This document shows, in pieces, positions 1-11,385 of a stretch of 64,000 nt of DNA. The translations under genes and the position numbers were made by a program. The stretch's first letter is position 1. Every line of letters begins with the position of its first letter. This DNA is from Zizania palustris. Taxonomy: Eukaryota > Streptophyta > Magnoliopsida > Poales > Poaceae. The notes beneath the pieces are model-generated. The model was not told the DNA's origin, ran no database searches, and saw only the letters and a list, made by a program, of their open reading frames with translations. The stretch is from contig JAAALK010000288.1 in assembly GCA_019279435.1 (NCBI GenBank), positions 54,425,624-54,489,623 on the forward strand, in the 5' to 3' direction.

Positions 1-1608
1 CATGTGGGACGTGCTCGAGCTCTCCCTCCCCGCCTCTCCCGGAGGAGGAGGTCCTTCGCGCCGCTTCGAAGAGGAGGGTGGTTGACCTCAAGGCCGGCCC
101 TTCCCCTAGGCGGCCTTCGAAGAAAAAGAAGATGGTGAAGGGCCCGAGGAGGCTCTCTCCAGCTCACTCCTCCGCCTCCCACTCCAAATGGTGGTATTCC
201 AGCGAGGGAGCCGGGACAGAACCAGAGGGTCCCCCGGCGGTCCTGGATCTGGTTCGACCAGAGTGGCTAGCTACCGAAGGAGCAGGAAGCACTCCTGCCC
301 CTCCGAACCCTTCGGCGCCTGCTTTGGGACTGGGCTGGAGGTGCCGGCTAACGGAGTGGCACCGTCGCCCAAGTCTACCCCCCGCGCGATCCAGCCTTAG
401 AGGGGATCTCCGCCAGCTCTCAAGGGAGTAGGGAGACCGACAGCCTAGACCGGGGAGGATTGGCTTATCCCCTCAGAGCCGTCGAAAGAAGTGCCGACGT
501 CGAGGCCGAACTCGCCGCAGCGGCGGCGGGTTCCCCGGTGAACTCGATAGACAATCTGTTCTATCAGCCAGGCACTCCGAGGGGTGTCCAGCCTTCGGAA
601 GCCTCCGTCGAGGCCGCGGACGAAGGTACGTAAACTCGTTCATCCTTTACTCGAAGCATCGGGCCCTTTCAACCTTAACCTATGTTTCTTCTGAGCAGGT
701 ACGTCTGTTCGGGCTACAGATCTGGCCCCGATTCCTTCCGAGGATGGCGCCAACGCAGGGTCCGAAGTCCCTGCCAACGCGGTGGGGGCTTCGGAGCCAG
801 GTGACGAGGTGGAGTCGGAAGAGCCCCCCGAAGAAGCTTCCGAGTGGGCTGACCAAGAGACCGGGGTCCGGCCCCGGCCGCCCTCTAGCTTGAGGGGCGC
901 ACGCTGTAGCATGCCCCTCTTGTGCCCCTTCCTGGAGGAAGGCAAAGAATTCACGTCGAGGGTGGCCCCGGTCCACGACTCCTACCTGCACTTGCGGGAG
1001 GGTCGGGTGATAGACGAGCTTAGCCTGTCGGACAGCCTTGAGCTCAACCGGGCCAGCGAGAATGCCGTGGGCTGTGGGCCATCCATTTCGTGTGCAGGTA
1101 GCTGCGCTTGCGCAGGGCTCGATGCTCTCCCTACTCTTCGAACGCCGTCGCCGTGAGAGTAGCACTTTGGAGCTCTCCGGCTAAGCAGATGTTGCCGAGA
1201 GGTTGGTCTGCGAGCAGGCGGCCGAGATCGAAGGCCTTCGCTCCCGGGCCACTAGAGCCGAGGCGCTCGAGGTCCAAGTGGCGGAGGTCAACTCCCTCAA
1301 GGCCCGAGTCGCTGAACTGGAGGGACTCCGAGCACGGGCTGCTCGAGCGGACGAACTCGAGGTGGACGTCGACGCCTTTCGGGCCTAGGCTGCTGAGGTG
1401 GAGAGGCTCTGGTCCCGAGCCGAAGATGCGGAGCGACTCGAAGGAGAAGTCTTTGTGCTTCAGGCTCAGGTCTCAGACATGAACGAACTTCGGGAGGCCG
1501 CAGCCAACGCCGAGGCCATCGAAGCCCGAGTGTTCCAGCTAGAGTAGACCGCAGCGGACCTCCTGGCACGGAATGAAGAGGTGACCGACGCGTTGGCCCA
1601 GGGGGAAT
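1..1608 (+). pseudogene. Tat-type antisense gene remnant with C-terminal coiled coil
   Basis: This is a degraded, intron-containing gene. A reading frame is open through 421-625 and continues from 699 after a 73-bp GT-AG intron (626-698, GTACGT donor, GAGCAG acceptor). The join keeps the frame and leads into an acidic Ser/Glu-rich segment at about 701-900. A one-base loss near 1095 and a TAA at about 1180 break it. Downstream, 1195-1390 encodes leucine/alanine heptads of a coiled coil (ELEGLRARAARADELEVD). Spliced coiled-coil genes of this kind are known as antisense genes near the 3' end of Tat-lineage Gypsy elements, and a related one lies at 16146-17775. The strand is opposite to Gypsy E (11386-19826), so I infer that this is the 3' region of Gypsy E. 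The start lies outside the window. The function is unknown. Confidence 0.6.
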
Positions 1609-2078
1609 GACTCGATTGACTGACTGTGGGCCTAGAGATACAGATGACTTATCCGGAAGCTAGGCTTCCGTAGCGACTACGGCTTCTCTTCTAGACAGTC
1701 CGATACAGAATCAACGGTTGTCAGTTTTGCACCGAAACTGACAAAGCCTCCACCGACTTTGCACCAGGTACCCGGATTGGGCCGGCCCGACCCCGCAGCT
1801 CTCTCAGCCCGGCAATTGCTCACCGCCCGTGTACCTGAGTCAATCCTAGTCAACAGCCCAGTGGGTCTTCTGCTGCTCCTGGCCCATGTACCCGGATTGG
1901 GCCAACCCGACTTCGCAGCCTCCTCTGCCCGACAGTCGCTTGCTGCTCGTGTACCTGAGTCACACGCGGCCCATGAAACAGTAGATCTTCACTTTTCTTC
2001 TGTCCTCTTTGACTATCGTTGACAATGACTCATCACATCTGGAGTCATGAGGCCCACGCTATTCAGCATGGCTCATCA
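1609..2078 (-). repeat. Truncated 3' LTR of Sirevirus copy 1
   Basis: These 470 bases match 10917-11385 of the 5' LTR almost base for base (for example the shared run beginning ACTGTGGGCCTAGAGATACA). The inner end is the expected terminus next to the polypurine tract at 2079-2090. The outer 1.5 kb, corresponding to 9392-10916, is missing, and the sequence joins the unrelated antisense-gene remnant at 1608. Confidence 0.9.
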
Positions 2079-3409
2079 ATCTCCCCCTTGATGAGTGCAT
2101 TGTCAACACTTCACTTCTAGCTCTTCAGAACCTGCGAACAACTGTGGAAACATGAAAACAAAGCACAAGAAAACAAGGAAGAAGAAAATAAAGTAAAAGT
2201 TTAACCCTAATGACCAAAAGCCGAACAAAAGCAAGAAGCGGTCATTATGGTTAACCAAAAGTAAAAGCACAACATGAGTACAATCTTCAGAAACATCAAC
2301 AAGGATATCAAAAGAGTAAGGACAAACGGGACAACGACTCCCCCTTAAACTCACATTCCAAGATTTCTCCCCCTTGTTGACAAGTGAACTCATCAAGCAC
2401 TCAAAAGAGACACAGACTCCCCCTAAAATGCAACTCCCCCTCAAAATATGCAATGAATGCAACTGGGGTGCAGGTGGAGTGAGTAAAGCATGCTTCTCAG
2501 ATATGATTGACTGCAATTACAACATCGAACAGATACATCAAAAGACATACTGTCTAAGATACATGGCATGATCAGTGCAACAAATGATATCTAATGAAAG
2601 TCATTAGCACGCATTTTCAATTTTCGCAAACAAAAGCATCACCACATTTTCCGGTTGACAAGCAAGGTAAAGCATGAGATGCAAAAGCTAACTGATAGCT
2701 ACCAAGATAAGCATTGTCCAAAACAAAGTACTTCAGCAAACTTGTTATCATTTCAATTTTCAGGCTTTTTCTTTTCTCTTTTTCATTTATGCCAGGGGTT
2801 ATTTGCATGTCAAACCTTATGCTGACCGACCAAGTCAAGCCTAGGCCAGATCTGGACCATCAGAAGCTTAAGACATTGGTCTTGGCATACACTACATTGT
2901 CCCAGTTCATACCAAAGTGCTATGGTACGCAGTCCAGAACAATGCAATGCGACAAAGCAAACCCACCTAGATCTTTGCAAGTTATGCATACAGAGGCATA
3001 GAATTTCCATTTTTCATGATTTTTATAGCACATTTCCATGTTTTAAAGCAGAAGGATGTCCAAGTTGCATGTTTGCATCTAAGTCAGGAACTAGCTACAA
3101 GGCATGTAACAGATAGCAAAAACAGTGATACTACATATGCTAGTTACCAGAAGCAATGGTCATCATTTTTTCAAATTTTAAAGCATAAAAGCCATGCATA
3201 TGACAGATATCAGACATATCAAGTGAACTGAACCGAAGCATGATCAATGACAAGTATTCAAATGCATGTACCAGCTAGAATAAGTAAAGCAGTTCAATCA
3301 TATAACAGAAGCAACTCTAAAGTGTGATATGTGAATATGCAAGATGTGAACACACACAAAAATACTCAAGAAATTAGTAAAAGAAGAAAGAAAACTGATG
3401 CAAAATATC
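2079..3409 (-). other. Non-coding 3' region of Sirevirus copy 1 with multiple polypurine tracts
   Basis: No supportable gene lies between the RNase H stop and the 3' LTR. On the minus strand AGGGGGAG-like tracts occur at about 2080-2090 (next to the LTR), 2338-2348, 2366-2376, 2410-2420 and 2429-2440. Repeated polypurine tracts are a described hallmark of Sireviruses. The rest is AT-rich and is well conserved with 23467-24852 in copy 2. Confidence 0.75.
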
Positions 3410-5014
3410 CTAGAAAGGATACACAACACCCAAATCCCCTCGTAAATGCTCAAAGGTAGACTGATCTAGGGGTTTGGTGAAAATGTCAGCCAACTGATGA
3501 TGGGTATCAACATGAACAAGGTCAATGACACCTTTCTCATATTGATCCCGCAGAAAATGAAAGCGCACATCAATGTGTTTGGTTTTTGAATGGAGACAGG
3601 GGTTTTTCCCTACACTAATAGCACTGGTGCTGTCACAAAACAATGGAATCCTGGTAGGAAAGAATAACCCAAAATCTTGCAGAGTGGAAATCATCCAAAC
3701 CAACTGTGAGCAGCAGCTAGCAGCAGCTACATACTCATCCTCAGTGGTCAAAAGAGCAACTCCAGATTGCTTTCGAGAAGACCAAGAGACGAGAGAAGAA
3801 CCAAGAAATTGGCAAGTACCGGAAGTCGACTTGCGATCCAATCGGCACCCACCAAAGTCGGCATCCGAAAAGCCAGATAAATCAAAAGATGATGATGGTG
3901 AATAGTAAAGACCGAGATCAGGCGCATAAGTGAGATACCTAAAGATGCGCTTGATAGCCTGCCGATGAGACGCGCGTGGTGAAGACTAAAAAACGCGCGC
4001 AAAGTCCCACGGCGAACTGAATTTCCGGTCTTGTCGCTGTTAAGTACAATAGCGAACCAATCATCCCTCAAAACTCCCTCTTGTTGACCTTGCCGCCGCT
4101 CTCGTCCTTGTCCAGACCCCCAGATGTGCCCATCGGGGTCATCTGCGGCTTCAACTCTCCACCAAAGTCAAATTTCTTAAGCATATCACGAGTGTACTTA
4201 CCTTGGTGGATGAAGGTGTCGTCCTTGGTTTGCTTGATCTGGAGCTCTAGAAAATACTTGAGCTCACCCATGAGGCTCATCTCAAACTCGCTGTGTATCT
4301 GCTCAGAAAACTTGGACACAAGAGAATCAGTAGTACCACCAAAAATAATATCGTCCACGTAAATCTGAGCAACCAAGAAATCTGAAGCAACTCTGAGCAA
4401 AAAGAGAGTTTTATCCACCGAACCGATCACAAAGCCCTTCCCCAACAAAAATTTCTTCAACCGGTCATACCAAGCCCTGGGGGCTTGGTTTAACCCGTAT
4501 AAAGCCTTATGCAGCTTAAAAACATGTCGAGGAAACTTAGGGTTCTCAAAACCGGGGGGCTGCCTAACATAAACTTCCTCCTCTATGAACCCGTTCAGAA
4601 AAGCACTCTTAATGTCCATTTGAAAAATCTTAAACCCTTTGAAGCGGCAAAAGCTAAGAGAATGCGAATGGACTCAAGACGGGCAACAGGGGCAAAAGTT
4701 TCTTCAAAATCAATACCCTCTTTCTGGCAAAAACCCTGGGCAACTAGTCGAGCTTTGTTGCGCACCACAACCCCATCTTCACCTTGTTTGTTCTTGAACA
4801 CCCACTTGGTGCCTATGGGGTTGCATCCTGGTGGCGGCTCAACTAATGTCCAAACCCGATTGCGGACAAAATTCTCAAGCTCTTCTTGCATGGCATTATT
4901 CCAATTAGAGTCAGAGAGAGCATGAGAAATGTCTCTGGGCTCAAAAGGTGCAACAAATGCAGATTCAACAAACACAGCAAGAGAGGTAGACGAACGCAAG
5001 GTTCTTTCAGTCAA
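3410..5014 (-). pseudogene. pol: Copia reverse transcriptase-RNase H, copy 1
   Basis: This region would copy element RNA into DNA and degrade the RNA strand. From the upstream end it shows the Copia RT start (WTLVEPPPGCNPIGTKWVFK) at about 4760-4860, ARLVAQGF, then after a frameshift near 4600-4620 the SAFLNGFIEEEVYVRQPPGF segment, ALYGLNQAPRAWYDR, and the YVDD catalytic box at about 4355. RT breaks again at about 4068. RNase H follows with STSGTCQFLGSSLVSWSSRKQ, an acidic position (EDEYVAAASCCSQ) and the C-terminal TKHIDVRFHFLRDQ to ADIFTKPLDQ block, ending at 3410. At least three frame breaks separate the parts, so it cannot make a working polyprotein. Copy 2 (24853-26624) is the close relative. 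Confidence 0.9.
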
Positions 5015-5197
5015 ATCACCGATGATGAGCTCTTAGGGGTGATCACGCTGAACTTCTTGGGTTCCCTGGTGATCTGAAGTCACCTCACCAGAGTCAGCAG
5101 CTGGCACCTCTGGACTCGACTGAGGGGGCTCGATCGAAGTGGAAGAAGTGATCAGAGGTATGCCCTCATCCTCAGTCGAAGTTTCAGAAGGTGTGGG

Positions 5198-6578
5198 CTA
5201 TGCAGGGGGTGCAGAAGGCCCACCCTCATTAGCGGCTGGAGTATCCTCATCTTCCTCGAAGATGGACTCTCCGAGCTCACCATCAGAAGGCTCAAAAGAA
5301 GGAGTCAAAGAAGGCAAGGACTCATCAAATGAAACCTCACAAGTCTCGACAAGCAGCTGGGAATCAAGGTTCCAAACACGGGAGCCTCGAGAATGTAAAG
5401 CGTATCCAAGAAAAACATCGTCCCAACAACGAGACTCAAACTTGTCCAAATGCCCTCCCTTCTTGAGCACAAAGCACTTGCAGCCAAATGCTCGCAAGTG
5501 GCTCACCTTGGGCGGTCTGCCTAACCGCAACTCATATGAGGTCTTACCTAGGTAAGCTCTAAGAAAAATGCGGTTGGCCAGATAGCAAGTTGTGTTCATG
5601 GCTTTAGCCCAAAAACGCCTAGGAGTCATGTGCTCGTCGAGTATCGTCCTGCCTCTTTCATTCCACAACGCCGTTCTGTAGGGGAGTGTAAGGAGAAGAA
5701 AACTGATGGTCCAGACCCTGATCACTACAGAAACTGATGAACTGAGAGTTCTTGAACTTAGAGCCATTGTCAGAGCGAATTGCTCGCATCCAACCATTGT
5801 TCTCATTCTTCAGCATCAAAATCAGGTCATGAACAAACTAAAACGTTTCATCCTTAGACTCCAAAAAGAAAACCCACGAGAATCGAGAAAAGTCATCAAC
5901 AATCACAAGCGCGTACCACTTCCCACCGACTGAGAAGACCCGAGCTGGACCAACAGTGTCCAAGTGTAACATCTCGCCCAGATACGAAGTCATCACCTGA
6001 GTCACAGGTGAGTGAGAAGCAGCAACCATTTTCCCATGACGATAGGGATGACAAACTAGATCTTTCTCCATTTTAAGCTTGGGCAATCCTCAGATGAGGT
6101 CCATAGAGCTTAACCTGACTAGCAGATCAAAACTCAAATGACCTAACCTCCTATGCCACTTCCAAAGCTTTGAGGAGGATCCAGCAATCAGACAACGAGA
6201 AGGGCCAAAAGAACTAGAGAAGTCAATTCGAAAAACTTTACCAAATGGTAAGATCTGGCAAATCAAAAACCCTCTAGAATCAAACACAGAAGAATTGCCC
6301 TTCTTAAAACGCACTTCCAAACCATCCTCAAGAAGTTGCGAAACAGAAATCAAGTTAAAGTTCAAATTTTTAACCAAAGCAACATTCTTCAAAGAGAAAT
6401 GATCTGAAATGTGAATTGAGCCAATGCCACTTACTTTCCCTTGACCACTGTTCCTGAAGGTGATGTATTCTTTGGAGCTCGGGGGAGTGAGACTGGAGAA
6501 CCATCTGCGATGTCCCGTCATGTGGCGAGAACATCCTGAGTCCATGATCCACACGTCCTCCAGTCCCCGATCCTGCAC
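5198..6578 (-). pseudogene. pol: Copia protease-integrase, copy 1
   Basis: Protease lies at the upstream end, with the active-site run MDSGCSRHMTGHRRWF at about 6500-6550. The GAG-pre-integrase zinc-binding region follows (LWKWHRRLGHLSFDLL, about 6125-6175). A TGA near 6093, in a spot where copy 2 has an Arg codon, stops the frame. The integrase core continues at 5838-6086 (HLDTVGPARV, ALVIVDDFSRFSWVFF), then after frameshifts at 5198-5806 (TPRRFWAKAMNTTCYLANR, FGCKCFVLKKGGHLDKFESR). The acidic linker that leads to RT ends this segment. Protease would cleave the polyprotein and integrase would insert the cDNA. Both are broken here. Confidence 0.88.
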
Positions 6579-6580
6579 AA

Positions 6581-9326
6581 TCAGTGGCTGTAAGTGGGAG
6601 CAAATAGTCCGGCACCAGGTTTAGCAAAAGAGCTAAACCAGTGTCGAGCCATCTGCTCAAAAGACGGAAAGCAGAAATCATTATGAGACCGAACCAAAAC
6701 GCGACTCAAAGTGCGGTCCTTGGTTCTGCCTAAAGCCTCAGCCACGAGGTCCAGGACCGTAGACAAAACGTCCTGGAGCTCTGCCGGAACGACCACCACC
6801 AACTGGAGCACGGGCAAGAAAGCCATATCCTCTACCACCACCTACATGACGCGGCCTGGCCTCCAGCCTCTCCCCGCGCTGAGGAACACGCAGTCTACCA
6901 CCCTGCTGGTAGAACTGCTCCTGACCACCACAAGCTCTCTCTGCTCTCTCAACCCGCTTCCTCCTGAAGAAAAACTCCGCAAGATGCCCGTCTTTCTGAC
7001 AGTACTCACAATGGTAGGTGGGCTTCTTGGGATGTGGTTGAGGCTTGGGGTTCTTGGGCTTAGTGGTGTTAGGTGTTGTCTTCTTGGGCTGAGAGGGTCC
7101 AGGAAGAGAGTCTAGAGGAGTGTGGAGGTGTTTGGGCTGAGAGGGTCCAGGAAGATAGGTTTCTTGGGTGGAGCTTTCGATGATTCATGGATCACTCCAT
7201 CCTTGGGCTGACAAGCCTGGGAGGACTCAGTGGAGTGAGTCTTGGGATATCTCTGCTCAGGAGTCATTTTACTCCACTCCACTGCCTGGCTAATGGCACT
7301 CTCAAAGTCAGCCTTGGTGTAGGTGTAACCTACCCCAAACCCATCCTGCCTCTTGAACTGCTGGATCATCATGCCGAGTTGTGGCTCTCTGGCACTGATC
7401 CAACTTAGGATAGAACGGAGGTAAAAGTTCTCATTCTGAGAATCAGCTAGCTCCTCTCTCAAGGAAGCTAGAACCTCCACCTGAGACAAGCAGGTCTCAC
7501 ACTCATTCTCTACTTGGACAGACTTTTCGGCTTTCATCTTGATCAATTCCATTCTAAGAGACAAACAGTTCTCACAGACAGTGGGTGGAACTGATAGTGT
7601 CTCAAGCTCTAGCCTAGTCTGCGCAAGCTCAGCTCTCAACCTCTCCAAATCACCCAAATGCTCATCGCCCTTGGATTTCAGCTCAGCTAAGGCAGCTAGA
7701 TGAGATGGGCAATCAACACAGGGTGCGACGATAGTGGCTTGAGCATCTTTCAGCTCCAGCTAAGCGCTTTCAAGCTCAGTGGCCGAAGCGTCCCTCTCAT
7801 CAACCGTTTCTGTGTACCTAGACTTCAGAGTCGACAGGTCACACAGAAGCACTTCACACTTCGGGCACTCACTGCTATCACCCAAGCAGGGGGAAGAAGA
7901 TAGACTCTCAATTCTGCCGTTAGCCACAGCAAGCTCACTCTCTAACTCATCTATCCTCTTCTTAGCACCCCTAAGCAGTTTTTCCCGATATTTTAACTCC
8001 TGACGATTACTCTCAAGTAAATCAACGATTTCGCGCTCATAAGATGATACCTATTCATTGTCGTCGTCATCGGAGTCATCGGAGGAGCTCTTCTCTTCCT
8101 TATCCCCAAGAGCCATTGAGCAGAAGCTCTTGCGGGATCTTCGGTGCTGGTGTGAATGGCCCTTCGATCTGTCCCCAAAAGCCATGAAGCAAAGGCCCGC
8201 CGGATCGTCCTTGTCCTTCCCCTTCCTGATGATGATCTCCTCATCGCTTGAGCTCGATGAAGAGGAAGAAGACGTGGACTGCTTGGAGTAGCTCTTCTCC
8301 ATTTCGGCGAAGAAGGCCTTGTCGCGCTTCTTGTTCTCTCACCGGTAGTCCTTCAGGGCCTTCTTGAAGAATCTGGTCTTCGGCTTGCCCTTGTTGAAGG
8401 AAGAGCTGTCGTGCTTGCCGGAGTCGTGGAAGCCACCACCGGTGCCCTTCTTGTGTCCATTGCGCTTGGGGCAGTCGGCGATGAAGTGTCCTGGATCACC
8501 ACACTCAAAGCACCCGGATTTTGTGCCGTGTCTTTTGAACATCCTTTTGTCATAGACACGACGCACCCGGTTGTTAAACAGACACAAATCATCATCTCCC
8601 AAAGACTCAAGCTGGTCCTCAGTGATAGACATCAAAGAGAACCCAGTACAGCTCACGGAAGTGGGATCAACAGAAGGTGTGGCAAGGGCCAAGGACCTTG
8701 ATCCAGAACCAGTGAGATTTGATCTCAGCTGGATATCAACCTCAGTGGCCTTTAGCTTGCTAAACAACTCAGAAATGGTCAAGGTATCATAAGAAGTGCT
8801 CTCAACGATAGAGGATACCTTGATCTCCTAGATCTTTGGGTCCAAGGTATGGAGAACCTTGAGCGCCTGCTCGTGATCTGAGACTAACTAAGCACCCTCA
8901 GCCTTGTTGTCCCGAAGCTTGTTTATGATCGATTGAAAATGACCAAACAACGCTTCAACAGATTCACCCGGCTTTTGTGTGAAGTTTTCATATTCACGCC
9001 GGTAGGTCTGATAGAGTCGAGCCTTGACCTGGGCTGTTCCCTCATGGTGTGCCTTGAGGGTAGCCCAGATCTCTCTCGCAGTGGAGAGATGGCTCACACG
9101 CTCAAACTCAGTGGGACCTAAACCAGAAAAGAGAATGTTCACAGCTCATATGCTGGGCAATGATACCAGGAGTACCATGCTCAACAACTGGCAATATAAC
9201 AAATGTATCGTGAACGCAAATGTCCCAGATGTCCGAGCCTTGGCTCATAAGATAGGCTCGCATGCGAGTCTTCCAATAGTTATAGCCATAGGCTTCCAAG
9301 GACGGGACCTTGCCAGGAGAAGTCAT
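6581..9326 (-). pseudogene. gag: Sirevirus GAG, copy 1
   Basis: This is the structural particle protein. I choose the ATG at 9326 because it opens the conserved Copia gag start (SLEAYGYNYWKTRMRAYL) 51 bases after the primer site. The frame breaks near 9130 and continues at 8888-9142 (LSTAREIWATLKAHHEGT). The first zinc knuckle, CFECGDPGHFIADC, is intact at about 8470-8515. A serine-rich acidic stretch (8051-8302) is followed by a coiled coil at about 7450-7900 (LERLRAELAQTRLELETL). A second knuckle, CEYCQKDGHLAEFF, at about 6975-7015 has lost its last Cys. The frame ends at the conserved FAPTYSH-stop, which overlaps the pol frame. Two knuckles and a long coil are typical of Sirevirus GAG. Confidence 0.85.
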
Positions 9327-9376
9327 GATCACTACTGGGGTTTAGAACCGGTTAAGGTATGGAAAAACCCTAACCA

Positions 9377-9389
9377 GGCTCTGATACCA
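9377..9389 (-). other. Primer-binding site, Sirevirus copy 1
   Basis: The minus strand reads TGGTATCAGAGCC, complementary to the 3' end of plant initiator tRNA-Met. It sits two bases (AG) inside the LTR end CCTACA, the same spacing as in Sirevirus 4 at 46911-46925. It fixes the element orientation. Confidence 0.9.
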
Positions 9390-9391
9390 CT

Positions 9392-11385
9392 TGTAGGACC
9401 GAAAGTAGCGACCAGAGGGGGGGTGAATGGGCACCTAAAAAATTCTTTCGAATCAATGGCCTGTTCCCAATACCCAACGCACCTCAAAAGACTAAGCAGC
9501 AAAGCATGAACAGATTGCCTAAGTCCAAAGGTATCTAGCCTAGAAGCAACTGATATTAAAAACAGAGAAACACCAATACAATGCTAATAGACAGATAAAC
9601 AGTATACACAAGACATGGCAAGTTAAACTTCTCAATGGATGATCTTAGTATAAATAAAGTGTGATGAGAAGTTACTGTTCAAATCTGTCTCCTGTTTGAA
9701 ACTTGTCGAAGCCTGCTTCGCTGGTCGAAGCCTGCTTCAGAGGTTAGTGGCGAAGTCTGCCGAAGGCTGTTGTGAAAGTGCCGAAGGTTTGTCGTCTATC
9801 CTAGTTCAAGTGCGACTGAGAGCAAATGATGCTTCGATGCTAAGTATGACAGTGTCGAAGCTTGCTTCGAACAGTGTACTTCGAAGGCTAGACTTCGAAC
9901 AGAAAGCTTCGAACAAGCTCACAGAAAAAACAACCTTCGAAAGAGTAGCGAAGCCCAACACACGGCAGAAAGATTAAATCGAAGCCTACACTCAAACTTC
10001 GAAGCTAGCTTGGTCGAGGTATGACAACCGAAGTTGAGACCTTCATTCAGAGGAATAACTTTGAAAGACAAGCTCCAAACATACACATTGTGACCTTCGA
10101 AAATGACAGCAAGAAGGAACTCTCGTTGAGCGAAGTCTACCAGAAAGAAAAGCTTCGAAGCCAACTTCAAAACCTATCGAAGTATGGACTTCAAAGAGCT
10201 CAAGTCGGAGTACCTTCGCACAGACGTTCAAAGTATGTCACGCTGACAGCTCAAAAAGTACTTCGAAGCTAGCAACACAGTACACAAAGTGAAGTTGAAG
10301 TTCAAGCGAAGCCCTCAGGGAAGTCAGATCGAAGCCTGCCTCACGGAGCTGAGAGACTTCGAACAGAGAGAAGGGACTTCGACAGGAACAACCAGAAAAA
10401 GGGACTTTGGCCCTGTCAACACGATCAAAAAGCTACTCAGTAAAAAGTAAGCCTAGAGTACTAGTGTACTGTTGCTACAGGGAAGTAGTACTACTTGCAA
10501 CAACAAGAACTAGTACTACTTGCGTGAAGAACAAACGCAACAGAGACACAATCTCAGGAATAAATCAATAGCGCACACCAAACCGAAGCTTCTGATTCAG
10601 AGAAATCAAATGCACACACCTCGACAAGATCAGGAGATAGAATCTCACTGGAACAAATAGAACAGAGGGAATGCAGTAAAGAACAAGGCTCAAACAGGAA
10701 GCTGGCGGCGCACAAACAGAAGCAAGAGAGAGAAACCGCAGGGAGCAAAATGACCCAATAGATTGAAAAAGTGAATTTTAGAAGGGTAGCCCAACCCTAG
10801 GGATTGGGGCCCTATTTATAGGCTGCCCAATGACCTAGAATATTCCACCAGCCCCTTAGAGTTTTACAGACGCTAAAATAAAGAAAATGACTCAACTGCC
10901 CTTAGGAATTTTTACAGACTCGACTAACTAACTGTGGGCCTAGAGATACAGATGACTTATCCGGAAACTAGGCTTTCGTAGCGACTACGGCTTCTCTTCT
11001 GGACAGTCCGATACAGAATCAACGGTTGTCAGTTTTGCGCCGAAACTGACAAAGCCTCCACCGACTTTGCACCAGGTACCCGGATTGGGCCGGCCCGACT
11101 CCGCAGCTCTTTCAGCCCGGCAATCGCTCACCGCCCGTGTACCTGAGTCAATCCTGGTCAACAGCCCAGTGGGTCTTCTGCTGCTCCTGGCCATGTACCC
11201 GGATTGGGCCAGCCTAACTTCGCAGTCTCCTCTGCCCGACAGTCGCTTGCTGCCCGTGTACCTAAGTCACCTGCGGCCCATGAAACAGCAGATCTTCACT
11301 TTTCTTCTGTCCTCTTTGACTGTCGTTGACAATGACTCATCACATCTGGAGTCATGAGGGCCACGCTATTCAGCATGGCTCCTCA
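9392..11385 (-). repeat. 5' LTR of Sirevirus copy 1 (1994 bp)
   Basis: The LTR is bounded by TG/CA ends (plus strand TGTAGGACC to GGCTCCTCA) and followed inside by the primer site. About 9700-10400 is packed with TTCGAAG/CTTCGAAG palindromes. A minus-strand TATA box lies at 10813-10820. The homologous LTR of copy 2 (21104-23466) is about 370 bp longer. Confidence 0.88.
10813..10820 (-). promoter_or_regulatory. TATA box of Sirevirus copy 1 LTR
   Basis: The minus strand reads GCCTATAAATAGGGCCCCAA. The TATAAATA core and GC-rich surround are kept in copy 2 at 22869-22876, as expected for the LTR promoter that starts genomic RNA. Confidence 0.7.

Larger units (their letters stand above)
1609..11385 (-). 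mobile_element. Sirevirus-type Copia retrotransposon, copy 1
   Basis: On the minus strand the order is 5' LTR (11385-9392), primer site, gag, protease, integrase, reverse transcriptase, RNase H, a long non-coding 3' region with several polypurine tracts, and a 3' LTR remnant. A gag with two zinc knuckles and a long coiled coil, the initiator-Met primer site, and multiple polypurine tracts all point to the Sirevirus (Maximus/SIRE) lineage of Copia. The coding region has many stops and frameshifts, so the copy is dead. The 3' LTR has lost about 1.5 kb at its outer end, so no target duplication can be recognised. The right end abuts the protease region of Gypsy E. Confidence 0.9.

Noticed and set aside
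1..1608. Host coding gene with intron
   Set aside because: The coiled-coil layout and strand match antisense genes of Tat elements, and Gypsy E lies next to it in the proper orientation. A host gene cannot be fully excluded.
2510..3330. Short plus-strand frames in the AT-rich Sirevirus 3' region
   Set aside because: They are not kept in frame between copies 1 and 2 and show no domain.
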